Of a DNA stretch of 64,000 nt, positions 34,159-43,354 are shown in pieces. The stretch is from a bacterium (GTDB lineage Bacteria; Planctomycetota; UBA1135; UBA2386), in the NCBI GenBank assembly GCA_030432695.1, contig JAUILN010000008.1, positions 1 through 64,000 on the forward strand, written 5' to 3'. Made by a program: the position numbers and the translations under genes. Position 1 is the stretch's first letter, and each line of letters opens with the position of its first letter. The notes below the pieces were generated by a model. The model saw only the letters and a list, made by a program, of their open reading frames with translations. It made no database searches and had not been told where the DNA came from.

Positions 34159-35396
34159 GTTGCTTGCTCAGTCAGCTGGTCAACCAACCTTGCGGCGGGC
34201 TCGTAGCGTCCCGGGCCACCCGTTGGCATGTGTTCGTAGGTCTGCACGGGCCCCAGTGCGTTCAATTGCTGGCCGATGAGTACGGCCAGCCCGACGGGCC
34301 CGGATAGGAAGAGGTGCGCACATCGGAGCTTGGGGTGCGCCGTGAACGCCGCACGCATCTCGCGCACGACCAGGCGCGCCAGGTGCACCGCCTGCCCCGG
34401 AGACTCGATGTTGGCCGGATACTCGCCCCCCGACGGAGAGATCCTGCAAACGGCGCCGAAGCTGGGTGTATCCGAATCGGCTACGGCGGGCTCCACGTCG
34501 TTTCGCACACTGACGAACACACCGAGGTCAGCGCCATCAAAACTCGTGTGCTGCGTCCTTGCCGAAAACCCACTGTCTTCGCTGGCTTCCAGCAGCGACC
34601 AGCGCTGGCCACCCTGCGGCGTGTGCTGCGTCCATGTCAATCTGAGCCGACTCGGCTCCATGAACGCTCGACCAAGAGCTAGCGCAGCGGGCAAGCAGCA
34701 GAGCCCTGCCGCCTCAACCACTCGGGTTGGTGCAGCCCGCTGCAAACCCGCGGCAACGTCCGCGAGCGCCGGGAGCAAGTGCTTGTTCCACGTTCGCTCC
34801 TTCGCAGTGCGCCCGCGAAAGTGGGCTCGCCAGTCCAGCTGAAGCGCAACCGCAGGGTCGAACGGAAACGGGGCATCTCGCCGTGTGTGGAGAACAAGTC
34901 GTAGCGGCTCATCACGCGTGTGCTGCACAATCGCTTCGAGTCGGCGACGAAGGACATCATTGGCCACTCCTCGAGCTGCTGCCGTCGATAACGGCGAGCG
35001 GGCCCGCTTGAGGTTCCACCCCTTCGAGAGGTCCTCGACTGTGGGCGTTGCGTTGAAAACGGCGCTCACCTCGCCCCACAACAACCCTCCGGAGAGCACA
35101 GCCTCGACGAAGAATGAATCAGCTGCCCGGGCACGCCTTATTATTCGCGGAGCCTCGACGTCCTTGATCGCTGCCGAGTCGATGACGTCAGGCGTGACCC
35201 AGAGGATGGCATTGGCCGTGTCCGGCGACTCTAGCTCGACGATGAGCGCGTCGCCCGTCGGACCGCCCTCGAGGTCATCAACATCGCGCCAGGTTGGAAT
35301 CCCGCGAGTGTTCTGGGCGAGGATAAGAGCGCGCGCATCTTTGGCCGCTGACCGCCGGTAGCTGAGAAAGGAACGGCCAAAGGGGTTTGTAATCAT
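34155..35396 (-). CDS. TIR-SAVED effector of CBASS
   Basis: The 413-residue product has an N-terminal TIR domain (FGRSFLSYRRSAAKD, TRGIPTWRDVDDLEGG, ANAILWVTPDVIDSAAIKDVE; about residues 5-130). Its C-terminal SAVED domain contains LDWRAHF, AHLFLSGPVGLAVLIGQQLNALG and GGPGRYEPAARL (about 190-405). In studied examples SAVED binds a cyclic oligonucleotide, the TIR domains stack, and NAD+ is destroyed, killing the infected cell. It is the first gene of the 35396-to-31711 operon. No strong ribosome site precedes the ATG. Confidence 0.85.
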   Translation of the reverse strand: MITNPFGRSFLSYRRSAAKDARALILAQNTRGIPTWRDVDDLEGGPTGDALIVELESPDTANAILWVTPDVIDSAAIKDVEAPRIIRRARAADSFFVEAVLSGGLLWGEVSAVFNATPTVEDLSKGWNLKRARSPLSTAAARGVANDVLRRRLEAIVQHTRDEPLRLVLHTRRDAPFPFDPAVALQLDWRAHFRGRTAKERTWNKHLLPALADVAAGLQRAAPTRVVEAAGLCCLPAALALGRAFMEPSRLRLTWTQHTPQGGQRWSLLEASEDSGFSARTQHTSFDGADLGVFVSVRNDVEPAVADSDTPSFGAVCRISPSGGEYPANIESPGQAVHLARLVVREMRAAFTAHPKLRCAHLFLSGPVGLAVLIGQQLNALGPVQTYEHMPTGGPGRYEPAARLVDQLTEQAT

Positions 35397-35620
35397 TCTG
35401 CGCGGTCGCCACGACCGTCGCCGAACGCGCCCATCAGGGCGCGCTGACCGGAAAACAGGGATGCTGGCGCCCCGAAGGGCACCGGCGATCTAACCGCCCG
35501 GGATGGGCACTGGTGGGAAAAACAACCCTCGTGCCAGATTGATGAAATTCCGCACATCGATACACAACGCATTGCATTTCTTATACTTGCGTACACTTGA
35601 TGTGGTACTGGGCCGACTGA
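35397..35620 (-). promoter_or_regulatory. AT-rich promoter region of the CBASS operon
   Basis: The stretch upstream of the TIR-SAVED ATG has an AT-rich core at about 35535-35600, unlike its GC-rich surroundings. It contains TATAAG read on the minus strand at about 35579-35584. I regard it as the likely promoter region. No operator or terminator is clear. Confidence 0.3.
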
Positions 35621-35649
35621 CGCGCGGACCATGCATGCCACCTTGACAG

Positions 35650-36350
35650 CGCCAGCGAGAGTGGGCGCTGCCAACATGTCACCCCCCAACCAATCTCACG
35701 TGCGATCCGCCGCGCGAGATCACGATCCCGGTCCGCGTAGACCTCGGTGATCCGAGCGTTGGCTTGCCCAAGCACAACCTGGGCACCCTCGAGCGCGAAC
35801 CGCTTTCGAATCTCGATCGCTCGTGAGTGTCGAAGTTGATTCGGCGCCCACGGCGCGATGCCAGCCTGTTCGCACGCTCGCCGAACGGCCTTGCCGTAGG
35901 TATCCGAGCCGTATCGCTCGCGGTGCTTGCGTGGACGCCCTTCATGCCACTGGCAACCTACGACGGCTGGACCTTGGACTGGCGGGCCTGCCGTTGCGCA
36001 CGAACCCGCACCCCCTCGGCCCCAGCTGGCTGGAAGAGGAACCGCGCTGGGTCGAGACGCAGCCAAGGGGCAAGCACAGCCTGCGCCCTCGGACCAAGTT
36101 CGATGCGACGCTCACGACCATGATGTTCGGTCTTGTGCGATTCCGGCGTGAAGGTCCACACGTCACCGCCTCGCTCGATGTCGCGTGTCCGCATGAGCAC
36201 GACCTCACCTGGCCGCATGCCCGAGTACCACTGGAGGAGCACCATCGCTTGAACCTGTGGCGCTACGTGCGACAGCACGGCCTCGACGTCCTGCCACGAA
36301 ACCGGCGGCACTGGTGTTGGTTCGGGCGCTGATGTTCTGCCTGGCTTTAG
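35650..36350 (-). pseudogene. Decayed tyrosine recombinase next to tRNA-fMet
   Basis: Two minus-strand frames together give an integrase catalytic domain. The first reads PVPPVSWQDVEAVLSHVAPQ...WYSGMRPGEVVLM...WTFTPESHKTEHHGRERRI...FLFQPAGAEG. A frameshift near 35,990 leads to a second frame reading YGKAVRRACEQAGI...PNQLRHSRAIEIRKRF...VVLGQANARITEVYADRD. The core-binding domain is missing, and the usual His in LGHA-type motifs is Gln (LGQA). The first frame is fused upstream to the start of the membrane-protein gene copy. It is probably the dead integrase of the element that brought the CBASS cluster. Confidence 0.75.
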
Positions 36351-36373
36351 GCCTGGCACCGCCTGAAGTGCAC

Positions 36374-37008
36374 AGGAGTAGACGGGAGCATCCCGCATCC
36401 GAACTGACGCCAGGACCACGAGCACGAAGATCGCGACTCGAAGCACCCATCTCGGCCAGCCTGCACGGAGGGTCAGCCCGCGCCGACGCCATCGCCTGCG
36501 CTGAGCAGAACGACGACGGGCATCTCGAAGGACTCGACGCGACGACAGGGGCCACGCGAATCCGAGGCACCAGTCGGGCGACCAGTCAGTCCAGATCGCG
36601 ACGGGTTCCGCACCAAGGAACTGTCGCCGACGCGGAGCGTGACCACCACCCGCTCCGGTCCGACCGCGCTCGCCGGTGACCACCATCGCGCGAGGAAGAC
36701 CCCAGGCAGCCCGTCGGATCTCTCTTCGATAACCCCTTAACCCGCCCGAACGCCCGATTTCGATGCGCGTCCTGCTCGCTGTGCGGTGATCTGCTCTCGG
36801 GTTCTTAGCCCAGGCGATGCTCTGAGAGTTCGAGAGCATCTGGGGCCGGTTCGCGCTCTCGATGCCTTAACCCGGCACCCCGAGCTGCCCCTCGCCGGAC
36901 CATCTGCACCCACCACATCCCCCGCCCCCACCAACACTTCCAACCGCACCGTACAAGCCAGCGCCCACGAGCCTCTCGGCCCGTGGGCGCTGCCACTGTC
37001 GCGTCAGT

Positions 37009-37010
<2 letters not shown>
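36374..37010. repeat. tRNA-fMet 3'-flank repeat, copy C (native position)
   Basis: This copy runs directly into the 3' end of the tRNA gene. It matches 28051-28692 along its whole length and copy A from about 36720. The three copies diverge exactly at the tRNA boundary: GTCAGTTAGCGGGGAC here, GTCAGTTAGAGCGGGCGG or GTCAGTTGGAGCGG elsewhere. The crossover site is therefore likely in the last bases of the tRNA gene. It also holds a shorter hairpin (GATGCTCT/AGAGCATC, about 36817-36841). Confidence 0.75.
36960..36991 (-). terminator. Strong hairpin downstream of tRNA-fMet
   Basis: A stem of 10 perfect pairs (AGCGCCCACG/CGTGGGCGCT) is extended by GCC/GGC. It lies 17 bases beyond the tRNA 3' end on the transcribed minus strand. 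No long T-run follows. It is the likely transcription terminator or processing signal of the tRNA transcript. It is repeated at 1245-1276 and 28635-28666 in the other flank copies. Confidence 0.55.
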
Positions 37011-37082
<72 letters not shown>

Positions 37083-37164
37083 GTGTTGCGAGGGGGAAAG
37101 GATAGCGAAGCACGCGAGAGTTTCAAGCGTCGAACCTCGGAACCTTCGCGCTTCGTGCCGGCGA

Positions 37165-40044
37165 TCAACCATCGCCGTCGGCGCGGCGTAGCAGGGCCTG
37201 GAAGCGCAGGCGATCGGCTTCGGGAGCCTTGGGTTCGACGAAGCGCTCGGCGAACTTGCGCAGTTCGTTGGCAGCTGTGATGCGTGCCGTGTCATCGTTC
37301 AGGGCCAGGCGCGCATCGGCGCGGTCGAGAAGCGTGGCCCGCCACAGCGCGGAGTCGGAGCTGCAGGCCGGCAGGAGTCGGTTGAGCAGCTCCACCGCAG
37401 CGGAGGGATCTCCGGAATCGACCCGGGCTCGAGCCAGGCGCAGGCCCACACGAAGGATGCGTTCGGATTCCAGGCCCGCGGTGGCTGCAAGCTCGGCGAA
37501 GCGCTGGGTCGCCGCGTCGAGTGCGCCGCTCTGTACCAGCTCGTGCGTCAGCACGGTGAGGTAGCGGATCCGTTGATCGGGAGTGGGAACCTGTTCCGGG
37601 TTCTGCAGCGCCTCGGTCGACAGCCGGACGGCCTCGGCATGCTGGCCGATCACCCCCAACGCCTCGACGTACACCAGGCGCTCGGCGAGAGTCGTGGCGA
37701 CACCGTGGGAACTCAGGGCCCGGTACGCCTCCATCACCTGCTCCGCCTCGTCGGAACGCTCCGGAAGAATGGGGTCGAACGGCTCGGGCGCGAGCGCGGC
37801 GCAGCGAAGTACCAGGCGAAGGATCGACTCGACCGCTCCGGCGATCTCTGCAGGCGGAGCGTCGAGGATCGCCGCGGCGTCCTGACGGCCGAGCAGCGAA
37901 CGGAGCGCGTCGCGGGCCCGCAGCGTGGCAAGACCATCGCCGATCCGTGCCCATGCGGAACGCTCCAATGACGGGTCGGCACCGAGGACCCGCATGCCGT
38001 CCACCACCGCCTGGCGGCGCACGTCGCTCTCCGCGGTCGCGGGATCGACCACCTCGACCAGCTGCTCCGCGATCCGCACGAACACCTCCGCGACATCACG
38101 CGTTGGAACCGGTCCGCCAACGCGCGCCAGCACCACGTCGGTCAGCGCCTTTGCGCCGCGCGCGTCGTCCTCCACCAGGTAGCGACGGGCCGCGGCATCG
38201 AGCACCGACCGCGACCACTCTTCCACTCGGCCCGGATCCTCGGGCAGAGTCACGAGCTGCTCGCAAGCCAGGCGCCGCAGACCTGGATCGGAGTCGGCGA
38301 ACCGCGCGAGCACCGCCTCGACATACTCGTCGGAGAGGTCCTCCCCGCCGACCACGGGGTGCGCGAACACCACCAACTTCGGCAAGGCCTGCTTGCGCAA
38401 CCCGGGATCCACCGAAGGGTCGGCAACCAGATCACGAAGTACCGGGAACAGCCCGACGACGACCGACCCATCGACCGGCCGGCGGATCGCGAGATCCAGC
38501 GCCCGCTCGTGGGCCAGGTCACTCAGACCAGCAGTCACCAAGGCGGCGTGCACGAGGCGGATCCACGAACCGAGATCCGCATCACCGGCCGACGGCGCGG
38601 CCCAACCTGACGTCAGCAGGCATTCGAGCCCGGCGACAACGACCTCCTCGTCGACCTCGTCCCGTGCGAGCTCCGCGTGGACGCAGTCCAACACCGCGGC
38701 ACGGTGTGCGGCACTCGGGAAGCGTCGCATCCCCCGAAGTGAGGCCACCCGAACGGCCACGTCCGGATCGACGAGCCCCGCGCACAACCGCGCCTGGACC
38801 CGCTCCGCCGCCTCCGGAGGAGTGGCAGGCACGACGTAGGCCAGGACCTCCAGCAGGATCGGACGCTCTCCCGGGAATTGACCTGCATCGAGCCGAGTGG
38901 CGAGCGCCGTCGCGAACGGGGCTCGATCCGGGACGACGGTGGCGAGCTGGGCACCGCCGAGCACGCGCGGCCCGAGCACGTCGCGCAGCCGTTCGAGCCA
39001 AACCTTGGTTCCACCGACCGGCTGCTCGCGGAACACCTCGGTCTGCAGTGCGCCCCACGACGGCGGCGTCGCGCGAGCCAACGCCTCCACGAGCCGCCCG
39101 ACCGCCTCGAGGACTTCGGCGTCCGCCTCCTGCTGGAAGCGTTCGACATCCTCGCGGAGTCCCAGCGCCGCCCGCTCCGCGAGTTCGAGGTACGTCAGTC
39201 GGGAGTTGCGTTCATACCAGGCGTCGAAGGCGGCCCGGTCCGTGAACCCACGCGGCTCGAAGGTCAGCCTCGCGAGCGCCTCTCGCGCCACTTCGACCAG
39301 CTCCGGATCTTCGAGCCGCTCGGCGATCCAAGGGGCGAGGTGCGTATCCCGACTGCTGCCCGCCAGGCGGAGTGCGGCGCGACGCAGCCCGAGTTCGGGC
39401 GACTGCGAAACCTGCTGCAGCAGGGCCTGACGCTCGGTGATCTGCAGTCCCCGGACCACGTCACGGGCCGCAGACTGCAACGCGGTAGCGCCCGGTGGCG
39501 GAGCGGGCGTCTCCTGATCGACTACGAACAGCCGGGCGAATGTGCGGATCCACCCCGGCAGCAGCGCCGCCCTCTGCTCGGTCACCCCGAACACCGGATG
39601 GCCCAGGCCCGGCACCGCCAGGACCAGGTTCGCGAGGATCGCGCGCGATGTCCGGTCGGCGTCGTCGCCGCGAAGCACCGCCTCCTGCAGGATCTCGTGA
39701 GCGGCGGGCTCGGTGCGGATGAGCAGCGCCGAGATCGCCTGGACGCGCCCGGCTTCCGCCTCGGGCCCCGGCTGGGACAGGGCCCTTCGGAACTGCTCGA
39801 GTTCGTCGGGGAGCTGTTGCCTGACCGCGCCCTGACCGTCCGAGCCGCCCGTGGCCACCGGCGCCTGGCCGAGATCCGCGGCACGAGCCGTCCCCGCGAG
39901 CCAGATCACCAGGACACCGAACTCGAGAACACCGAGCCCCCACACAGCTCCGCACACTGCCCCGAGCAGGCGGCGGACGACGGCCACACGCCATGCGCGA
40001 GTGCCTGCGCACCCATCGGAGGGCAAGGAGGAAGCTCTGACCAT
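37165..40044 (-). CDS. Exported HEAT-like repeat protein
   Basis: The 959-residue product has an N-terminal hydrophobic segment at about 27-52 (GAVCGAVWGLGVLEFGVLVIWLAG) that would act as signal or anchor. A long helical solenoid follows: repeated pairs such as LARFADSDPGLRRLACEQLVTLPED, LCAGLVDPDVAVRVASLRGMRRF and a C-terminal part resembling tetratricopeptide pairs (VYVEALGVIGQHAEAVRLSTEAL). Such proteins are scaffolds; no enzyme motif is seen. It is the last gene of the minus-strand housekeeping block, 225 bases downstream of the aroD-aroE fusion. Confidence 0.7.
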   Translation of the reverse strand: MVRASSLPSDGCAGTRAWRVAVVRRLLGAVCGAVWGLGVLEFGVLVIWLAGTARAADLGQAPVATGGSDGQGAVRQQLPDELEQFRRALSQPGPEAEAGRVQAISALLIRTEPAAHEILQEAVLRGDDADRTSRAILANLVLAVPGLGHPVFGVTEQRAALLPGWIRTFARLFVVDQETPAPPPGATALQSAARDVVRGLQITERQALLQQVSQSPELGLRRAALRLAGSSRDTHLAPWIAERLEDPELVEVAREALARLTFEPRGFTDRAAFDAWYERNSRLTYLELAERAALGLREDVERFQQEADAEVLEAVGRLVEALARATPPSWGALQTEVFREQPVGGTKVWLERLRDVLGPRVLGGAQLATVVPDRAPFATALATRLDAGQFPGERPILLEVLAYVVPATPPEAAERVQARLCAGLVDPDVAVRVASLRGMRRFPSAAHRAAVLDCVHAELARDEVDEEVVVAGLECLLTSGWAAPSAGDADLGSWIRLVHAALVTAGLSDLAHERALDLAIRRPVDGSVVVGLFPVLRDLVADPSVDPGLRKQALPKLVVFAHPVVGGEDLSDEYVEAVLARFADSDPGLRRLACEQLVTLPEDPGRVEEWSRSVLDAAARRYLVEDDARGAKALTDVVLARVGGPVPTRDVAEVFVRIAEQLVEVVDPATAESDVRRQAVVDGMRVLGADPSLERSAWARIGDGLATLRARDALRSLLGRQDAAAILDAPPAEIAGAVESILRLVLRCAALAPEPFDPILPERSDEAEQVMEAYRALSSHGVATTLAERLVYVEALGVIGQHAEAVRLSTEALQNPEQVPTPDQRIRYLTVLTHELVQSGALDAATQRFAELAATAGLESERILRVGLRLARARVDSGDPSAAVELLNRLLPACSSDSALWRATLLDRADARLALNDDTARITAANELRKFAERFVEPKAPEADRLRFQALLRRADGDG

Positions 40045-40269
40045 GATGTCGGGACGGCCGTCCGAGGATGCACTGGGATCCTCGGCGAGTGGGCCGCAAC
40101 GAGATCTCGCGGTGACGACTCCGGCCGAACCGCCGGCCGGAACGGTCGGGCGCCGATCCTATCCTCGATCGTCCGTTCGCGCTCGACCGTTGAACGCACG
40201 CCGCGTGGATCGTCCCGACGGAGGACGTCCCGCTCCCCTGGATCCGTCGCCGCGCGCCTGCCGCAGCGG

Positions 40270-41751
40270 TCAGCCCTCCGCGAGTCCTGCGAGGTAGCGG
40301 CGCAGCACTTCCTCCTCGCCCCGCCTGCCGGCGAAGACCTCGAGCTGCTGGGCGGCCTGGGTGAGGAACATCTCGAGACCGGATACAGGCACTGCGCCGG
40401 CCGTTCGGGCGGCCTCCAGCAGCGCGGTCCAGCGCGGCACGTAGACCATGTCGAGCACCCGGCAGCCTCGGGGCGGCTGCCAGTCGGGTAGGAGCCGCTC
40501 GCCCACCGAGTCGCCACCCCCCACCGGCGTCGCGTGCACCACGGCGACCGGGGGATCGTCGCGCAGCACGTCGGCCCGCAGCGCGCCTAGCTGGTAGCCA
40601 TGGGTCCGCGCGAACGCCCGGACCTTGTCGAGAGAGCGTGCCAGAATGGTGACACGCAGCCCCAGCTGCTCGAGCGCCCGAGCAGCCGCCCGCGCCGCCC
40701 CGCCACCGCCGAGGACCACGCCATGGCCACCGGTGTCGGTCAACAGACCGGCCCGCTTCAGCGCCTCCCGGACCCCGGCGACGTCGGTATTGTGGCCGAC
40801 GACCTGGCCGTGGGCCTCGAAGGCCAGGGTGTTCACCGCCCCGCAGGCCGCCGCGTCGTCGTCGAGGGAGTGGCACAACCCCGCGACCGCCTCCTTGTGC
40901 GGCGCGGTCACCGAGACTCCTCGCAGACGGCGCGGCGGCAGCATCGCCAGGACCTCGCGCGGTCGCGAGGTCTCGAGCGGCAGGTAGACGGCATCGAGAC
41001 CTGCGGCACGGAGCGCCCGACCGTGGATCCACGGACCGAGGCTGTGCAACGCCGGGTTGCCGAGCAGCCCGAACACCTGCGAGGTCCGCCCCAGCCGCTT
41101 CACGTTGTAGATGCCGACCAGCTCCTCGACCGGGATCTGGCCGGGCGCGGTCTCGTCGGCGCCGCCCAGACTCGCGTAGCACAGCGGCGCGCCGAGGGCG
41201 ACCGCGAGGATGCGGGTCACACCGGCCGCGCGTCCCATCGCGAACGCCACGGTCGGCTCGGCGCCGGGGTCGGTGCGAGCCAGCAGCTCGAGGATCGGCG
41301 CCGCGTCGGCGAGGTCATGGGCGGTGCCGACGATCTTCGCGGCATCGGCACCCTGGTCGAGCAGCCGCTCCCGCAGGCCGTCGAGGTCCTCCGGGATGCC
41401 CTTGAGGTCGTGGTGCGAGCGGACCAGCATCCGCACCGCGTCGCCGCGCGGCGACCACTCTTCCCAGTCCTCGAGGTCGAGCCCCTGCACGCCGGCCTCG
41501 AGGGCCCGCTCGAACAGGGCGATGCGGTCGCGGGGCGTCCCGCGGTAACGCCCGCCGTCGCGACTCGCCCGACAGGTCGCGAGCACCGGCAGGTCGATGG
41601 CGTCGATCACGTCGTCGAGGCGGCGGTCGTGCGGCCACTCGTCGAGGCGGAGTTCGATCCAGTCGGCACCGGCCATCGCCGCACGGCGGGCATCACGGAG
41701 CGTCGACTCGGGATCGCGTGCGAACAGGCTGACCACGACCTCAGTCGCCAT
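40270..41751 (-). CDS. aroDE: Fused 3-dehydroquinate dehydratase / shikimate dehydrogenase
   Basis: The 493-residue bifunctional shikimate-pathway enzyme performs steps three and four. Residues 1 to about 215 are type I dehydroquinase (IELRLDEW; VRSHHDLKG with the catalytic His; AKIVGTAHD with the Schiff-base Lys). Residues 228-493 are shikimate dehydrogenase (FGLLGNPALHSLGPWIHG, SVTAPHKEAV with the catalytic Lys, GHNTDVAGV, Rossmann VLGGGGAARAAARA). The usual second Ser of HSxSP is Gly. I chose ATG at 41751, which overlaps the DUF2520-type gene by 11 bases. The same fusion is known from plants and some bacteria. Confidence 0.92.
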   Translation of the reverse strand: MATEVVVSLFARDPESTLRDARRAAMAGADWIELRLDEWPHDRRLDDVIDAIDLPVLATCRASRDGGRYRGTPRDRIALFERALEAGVQGLDLEDWEEWSPRGDAVRMLVRSHHDLKGIPEDLDGLRERLLDQGADAAKIVGTAHDLADAAPILELLARTDPGAEPTVAFAMGRAAGVTRILAVALGAPLCYASLGGADETAPGQIPVEELVGIYNVKRLGRTSQVFGLLGNPALHSLGPWIHGRALRAAGLDAVYLPLETSRPREVLAMLPPRRLRGVSVTAPHKEAVAGLCHSLDDDAAACGAVNTLAFEAHGQVVGHNTDVAGVREALKRAGLLTDTGGHGVVLGGGGAARAAARALEQLGLRVTILARSLDKVRAFARTHGYQLGALRADVLRDDPPVAVVHATPVGGGDSVGERLLPDWQPPRGCRVLDMVYVPRWTALLEAARTAGAVPVSGLEMFLTQAAQQLEVFAGRRGEEEVLRRYLAGLAEG

Positions 41752-42688
41752 CGATCCTCCGATCCCCGACACCGTCCTGGCGGTCGAGCACCGCAGCGAC
41801 CGCGCGGGCGGCGGCCGGGTCGAGTCCGGCTTCGAGGGCGAGCGTCAACGCGCAGTCCATCACGGCACGGTAGACGGGCAACGAGCGAGGTCGATGGCGA
41901 GCCAGGGATTCCAGGTGCGAAGCCACCACTTCGGCATCGCCTCGCCGCACCGGCCCGCTGAGCGCACCGACCGCTCCGTGCTGCTCGGCCAAACGCAGCG
42001 CGGCGCGGCCCAGCGCGGTGGCCGCGGCATCCAGCGCGCCTCCGCCACGCGCGGACACGATGCCCGGCACTGCGGTGCGCAGCAGGCCACCGGCATGCCC
42101 GACGAGCGCGGTCACGCCGTTGGCCGCCAACGCACATGCCGCGTGATAGAGCCGACGATCGACGACCGAGCCGACCAGCATCGTGACGCCGCACGGACGC
42201 AGCAGCCGCTCGACCAGCCGCTCGGCCGCCGGGCCGGCGTCGCTGTCCAACAACGCGAAGCTGCCCGGCAACGCCCGGTAGCCGGACTCCGCATCGGGGA
42301 AAGGGGCCATCGGATGCAGCGCCCCGATGCGGGCGCCGCAGCGCTCCCGCAAGGGCGCGAGGGCCTCCGGGCCCTGCACGCCGCTGGTGTGCAGCCAGAG
42401 CGCGCAACTGCGGGCGGCGCCCGCGTCCGCGGCGTCCGCAGCGACCAACGACAGCGCATCGTCGGAAACCGCGACCACGACCACGTGGGCTCGCGCCAGC
42501 TCGGGGAGGGTCAGCGGCCGGCCGGCACCGGCGAACTCCACCGCGGCCTGCGCGGCTTCTCCCCGCCGCGCGACGAATCCCAGCAGGTGTGCGTCGGCGG
42601 AACCGTCCGAGACGGACGCGTTCACGAGCGCCCGGCCGAGCGCTCGGGCGACCCGCCCGGCACCGAGAAACGCAACGTGGACCGGCAC
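41741..42688 (-). CDS. Rossmann-fold protein, DUF2520 family
   Basis: The 315-residue product has an N-terminal nucleotide-binding motif FLGAGRVARALGRAL (residues 6-20), a middle with LHTSGVQGPEAL and GALHPMAPFPD, and a helical C-terminal half. This matches the DUF2520/Rossmann-like family related to pyrroline-5-carboxylate reductase and prephenate dehydrogenase. The substrate is unknown. It overlaps aroDE by 11 bases. In other genomes such genes often sit next to panC, which is also nearby here. Confidence 0.82.
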   Translation of the reverse strand: MPVHVAFLGAGRVARALGRALVNASVSDGSADAHLLGFVARRGEAAQAAVEFAGAGRPLTLPELARAHVVVVAVSDDALSLVAADAADAGAARSCALWLHTSGVQGPEALAPLRERCGARIGALHPMAPFPDAESGYRALPGSFALLDSDAGPAAERLVERLLRPCGVTMLVGSVVDRRLYHAACALAANGVTALVGHAGGLLRTAVPGIVSARGGGALDAAATALGRAALRLAEQHGAVGALSGPVRRGDAEVVASHLESLARHRPRSLPVYRAVMDCALTLALEAGLDPAAARAVAAVLDRQDGVGDRRIDGD

Positions 42689-42772
42689 CTCGTCAGTCGA
42701 CCGCGCCGACCTCGGCGTGTCCAGGACCGGGCGCCGGCGGTACGTGGCAGGCGGGCGAGAACGCCCCGGCGG

Positions 42773-43336
42773 TCAGAACCCCTCGGCGGCATCCCGCTCG
42801 CCGGCGTCGCGCACCTCCCCGCCCCCTCCGGTCCGCTCCACGTCGCGCGCCCGCGACGCGCGCTCCTCGATCCACTCGTCGGCGGAGAAGTCGTCGAAGT
42901 CGAGGTCGTCGAAACCCTGCGGCTGGTAGCCCTCCTGCTGCGAGCGCTCCAACTCGTCGCGGTAGGCGGCCAGGATCGCCGCCTGCATGCGATTACGAGT
43001 CTCCCGGTTGATGGGGTGTGCGAGATCGGCGTGCACCCTCTGACGACCGCCCTCGGAGCGGGCCAGCCGATCGCTGCGGCGCGGGTCGAGACGCCCGCCG
43101 CACTGGTTGCAGAACGCAGCCCGTAGGTGGTTCTTGTGCGCGCAGTGCGAGCAGCGGTCGGCGAGCTTGCGACTCGGCATCGCCACGAAGTCGCCCTGGC
43201 CGCCCTCGATGATCTTCAGGTCACGCACCACGAACTGGTCGGCGAAGGTCACGCTGCAGTAGGCCTTGAGCTTGCTGCGCGGATCGCCGGTCAGCTTGAT
43301 CCGGACCTCCGTGATCTCGAGTGGCGCGTGTTCCAT
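42773..43336 (-). CDS. spoVG: SpoVG family regulator with inserted zinc ribbon
   Basis: The 187-residue product starts like SpoVG (EITEVRIKLTGDPRSKLKAYCSVTFADQFVVRDLKIIEG...FVAMPSRKLAD, residues 7-59). A four-cysteine zinc ribbon (CSHCAHKNHLRAAFCNQCG, residues 62-80) is inserted before the last SpoVG helix (DLAHPINRETRNRMQAAILAAYRDEL). A long acidic, charged tail follows. SpoVG proteins bind nucleic acid and modulate gene expression. Typical SpoVG is about 95 residues; the ribbon sits exactly where the normal loop would be. It lies 18 bases upstream-to-downstream from ispE. Confidence 0.85.
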   Translation of the reverse strand: MEHAPLEITEVRIKLTGDPRSKLKAYCSVTFADQFVVRDLKIIEGGQGDFVAMPSRKLADRCSHCAHKNHLRAAFCNQCGGRLDPRRSDRLARSEGGRQRVHADLAHPINRETRNRMQAAILAAYRDELERSQQEGYQPQGFDDLDFDDFSADEWIEERASRARDVERTGGGGEVRDAGERDAAEGF

Positions 43337-43354
43337 GGTCGCGTCGACGGAGGG

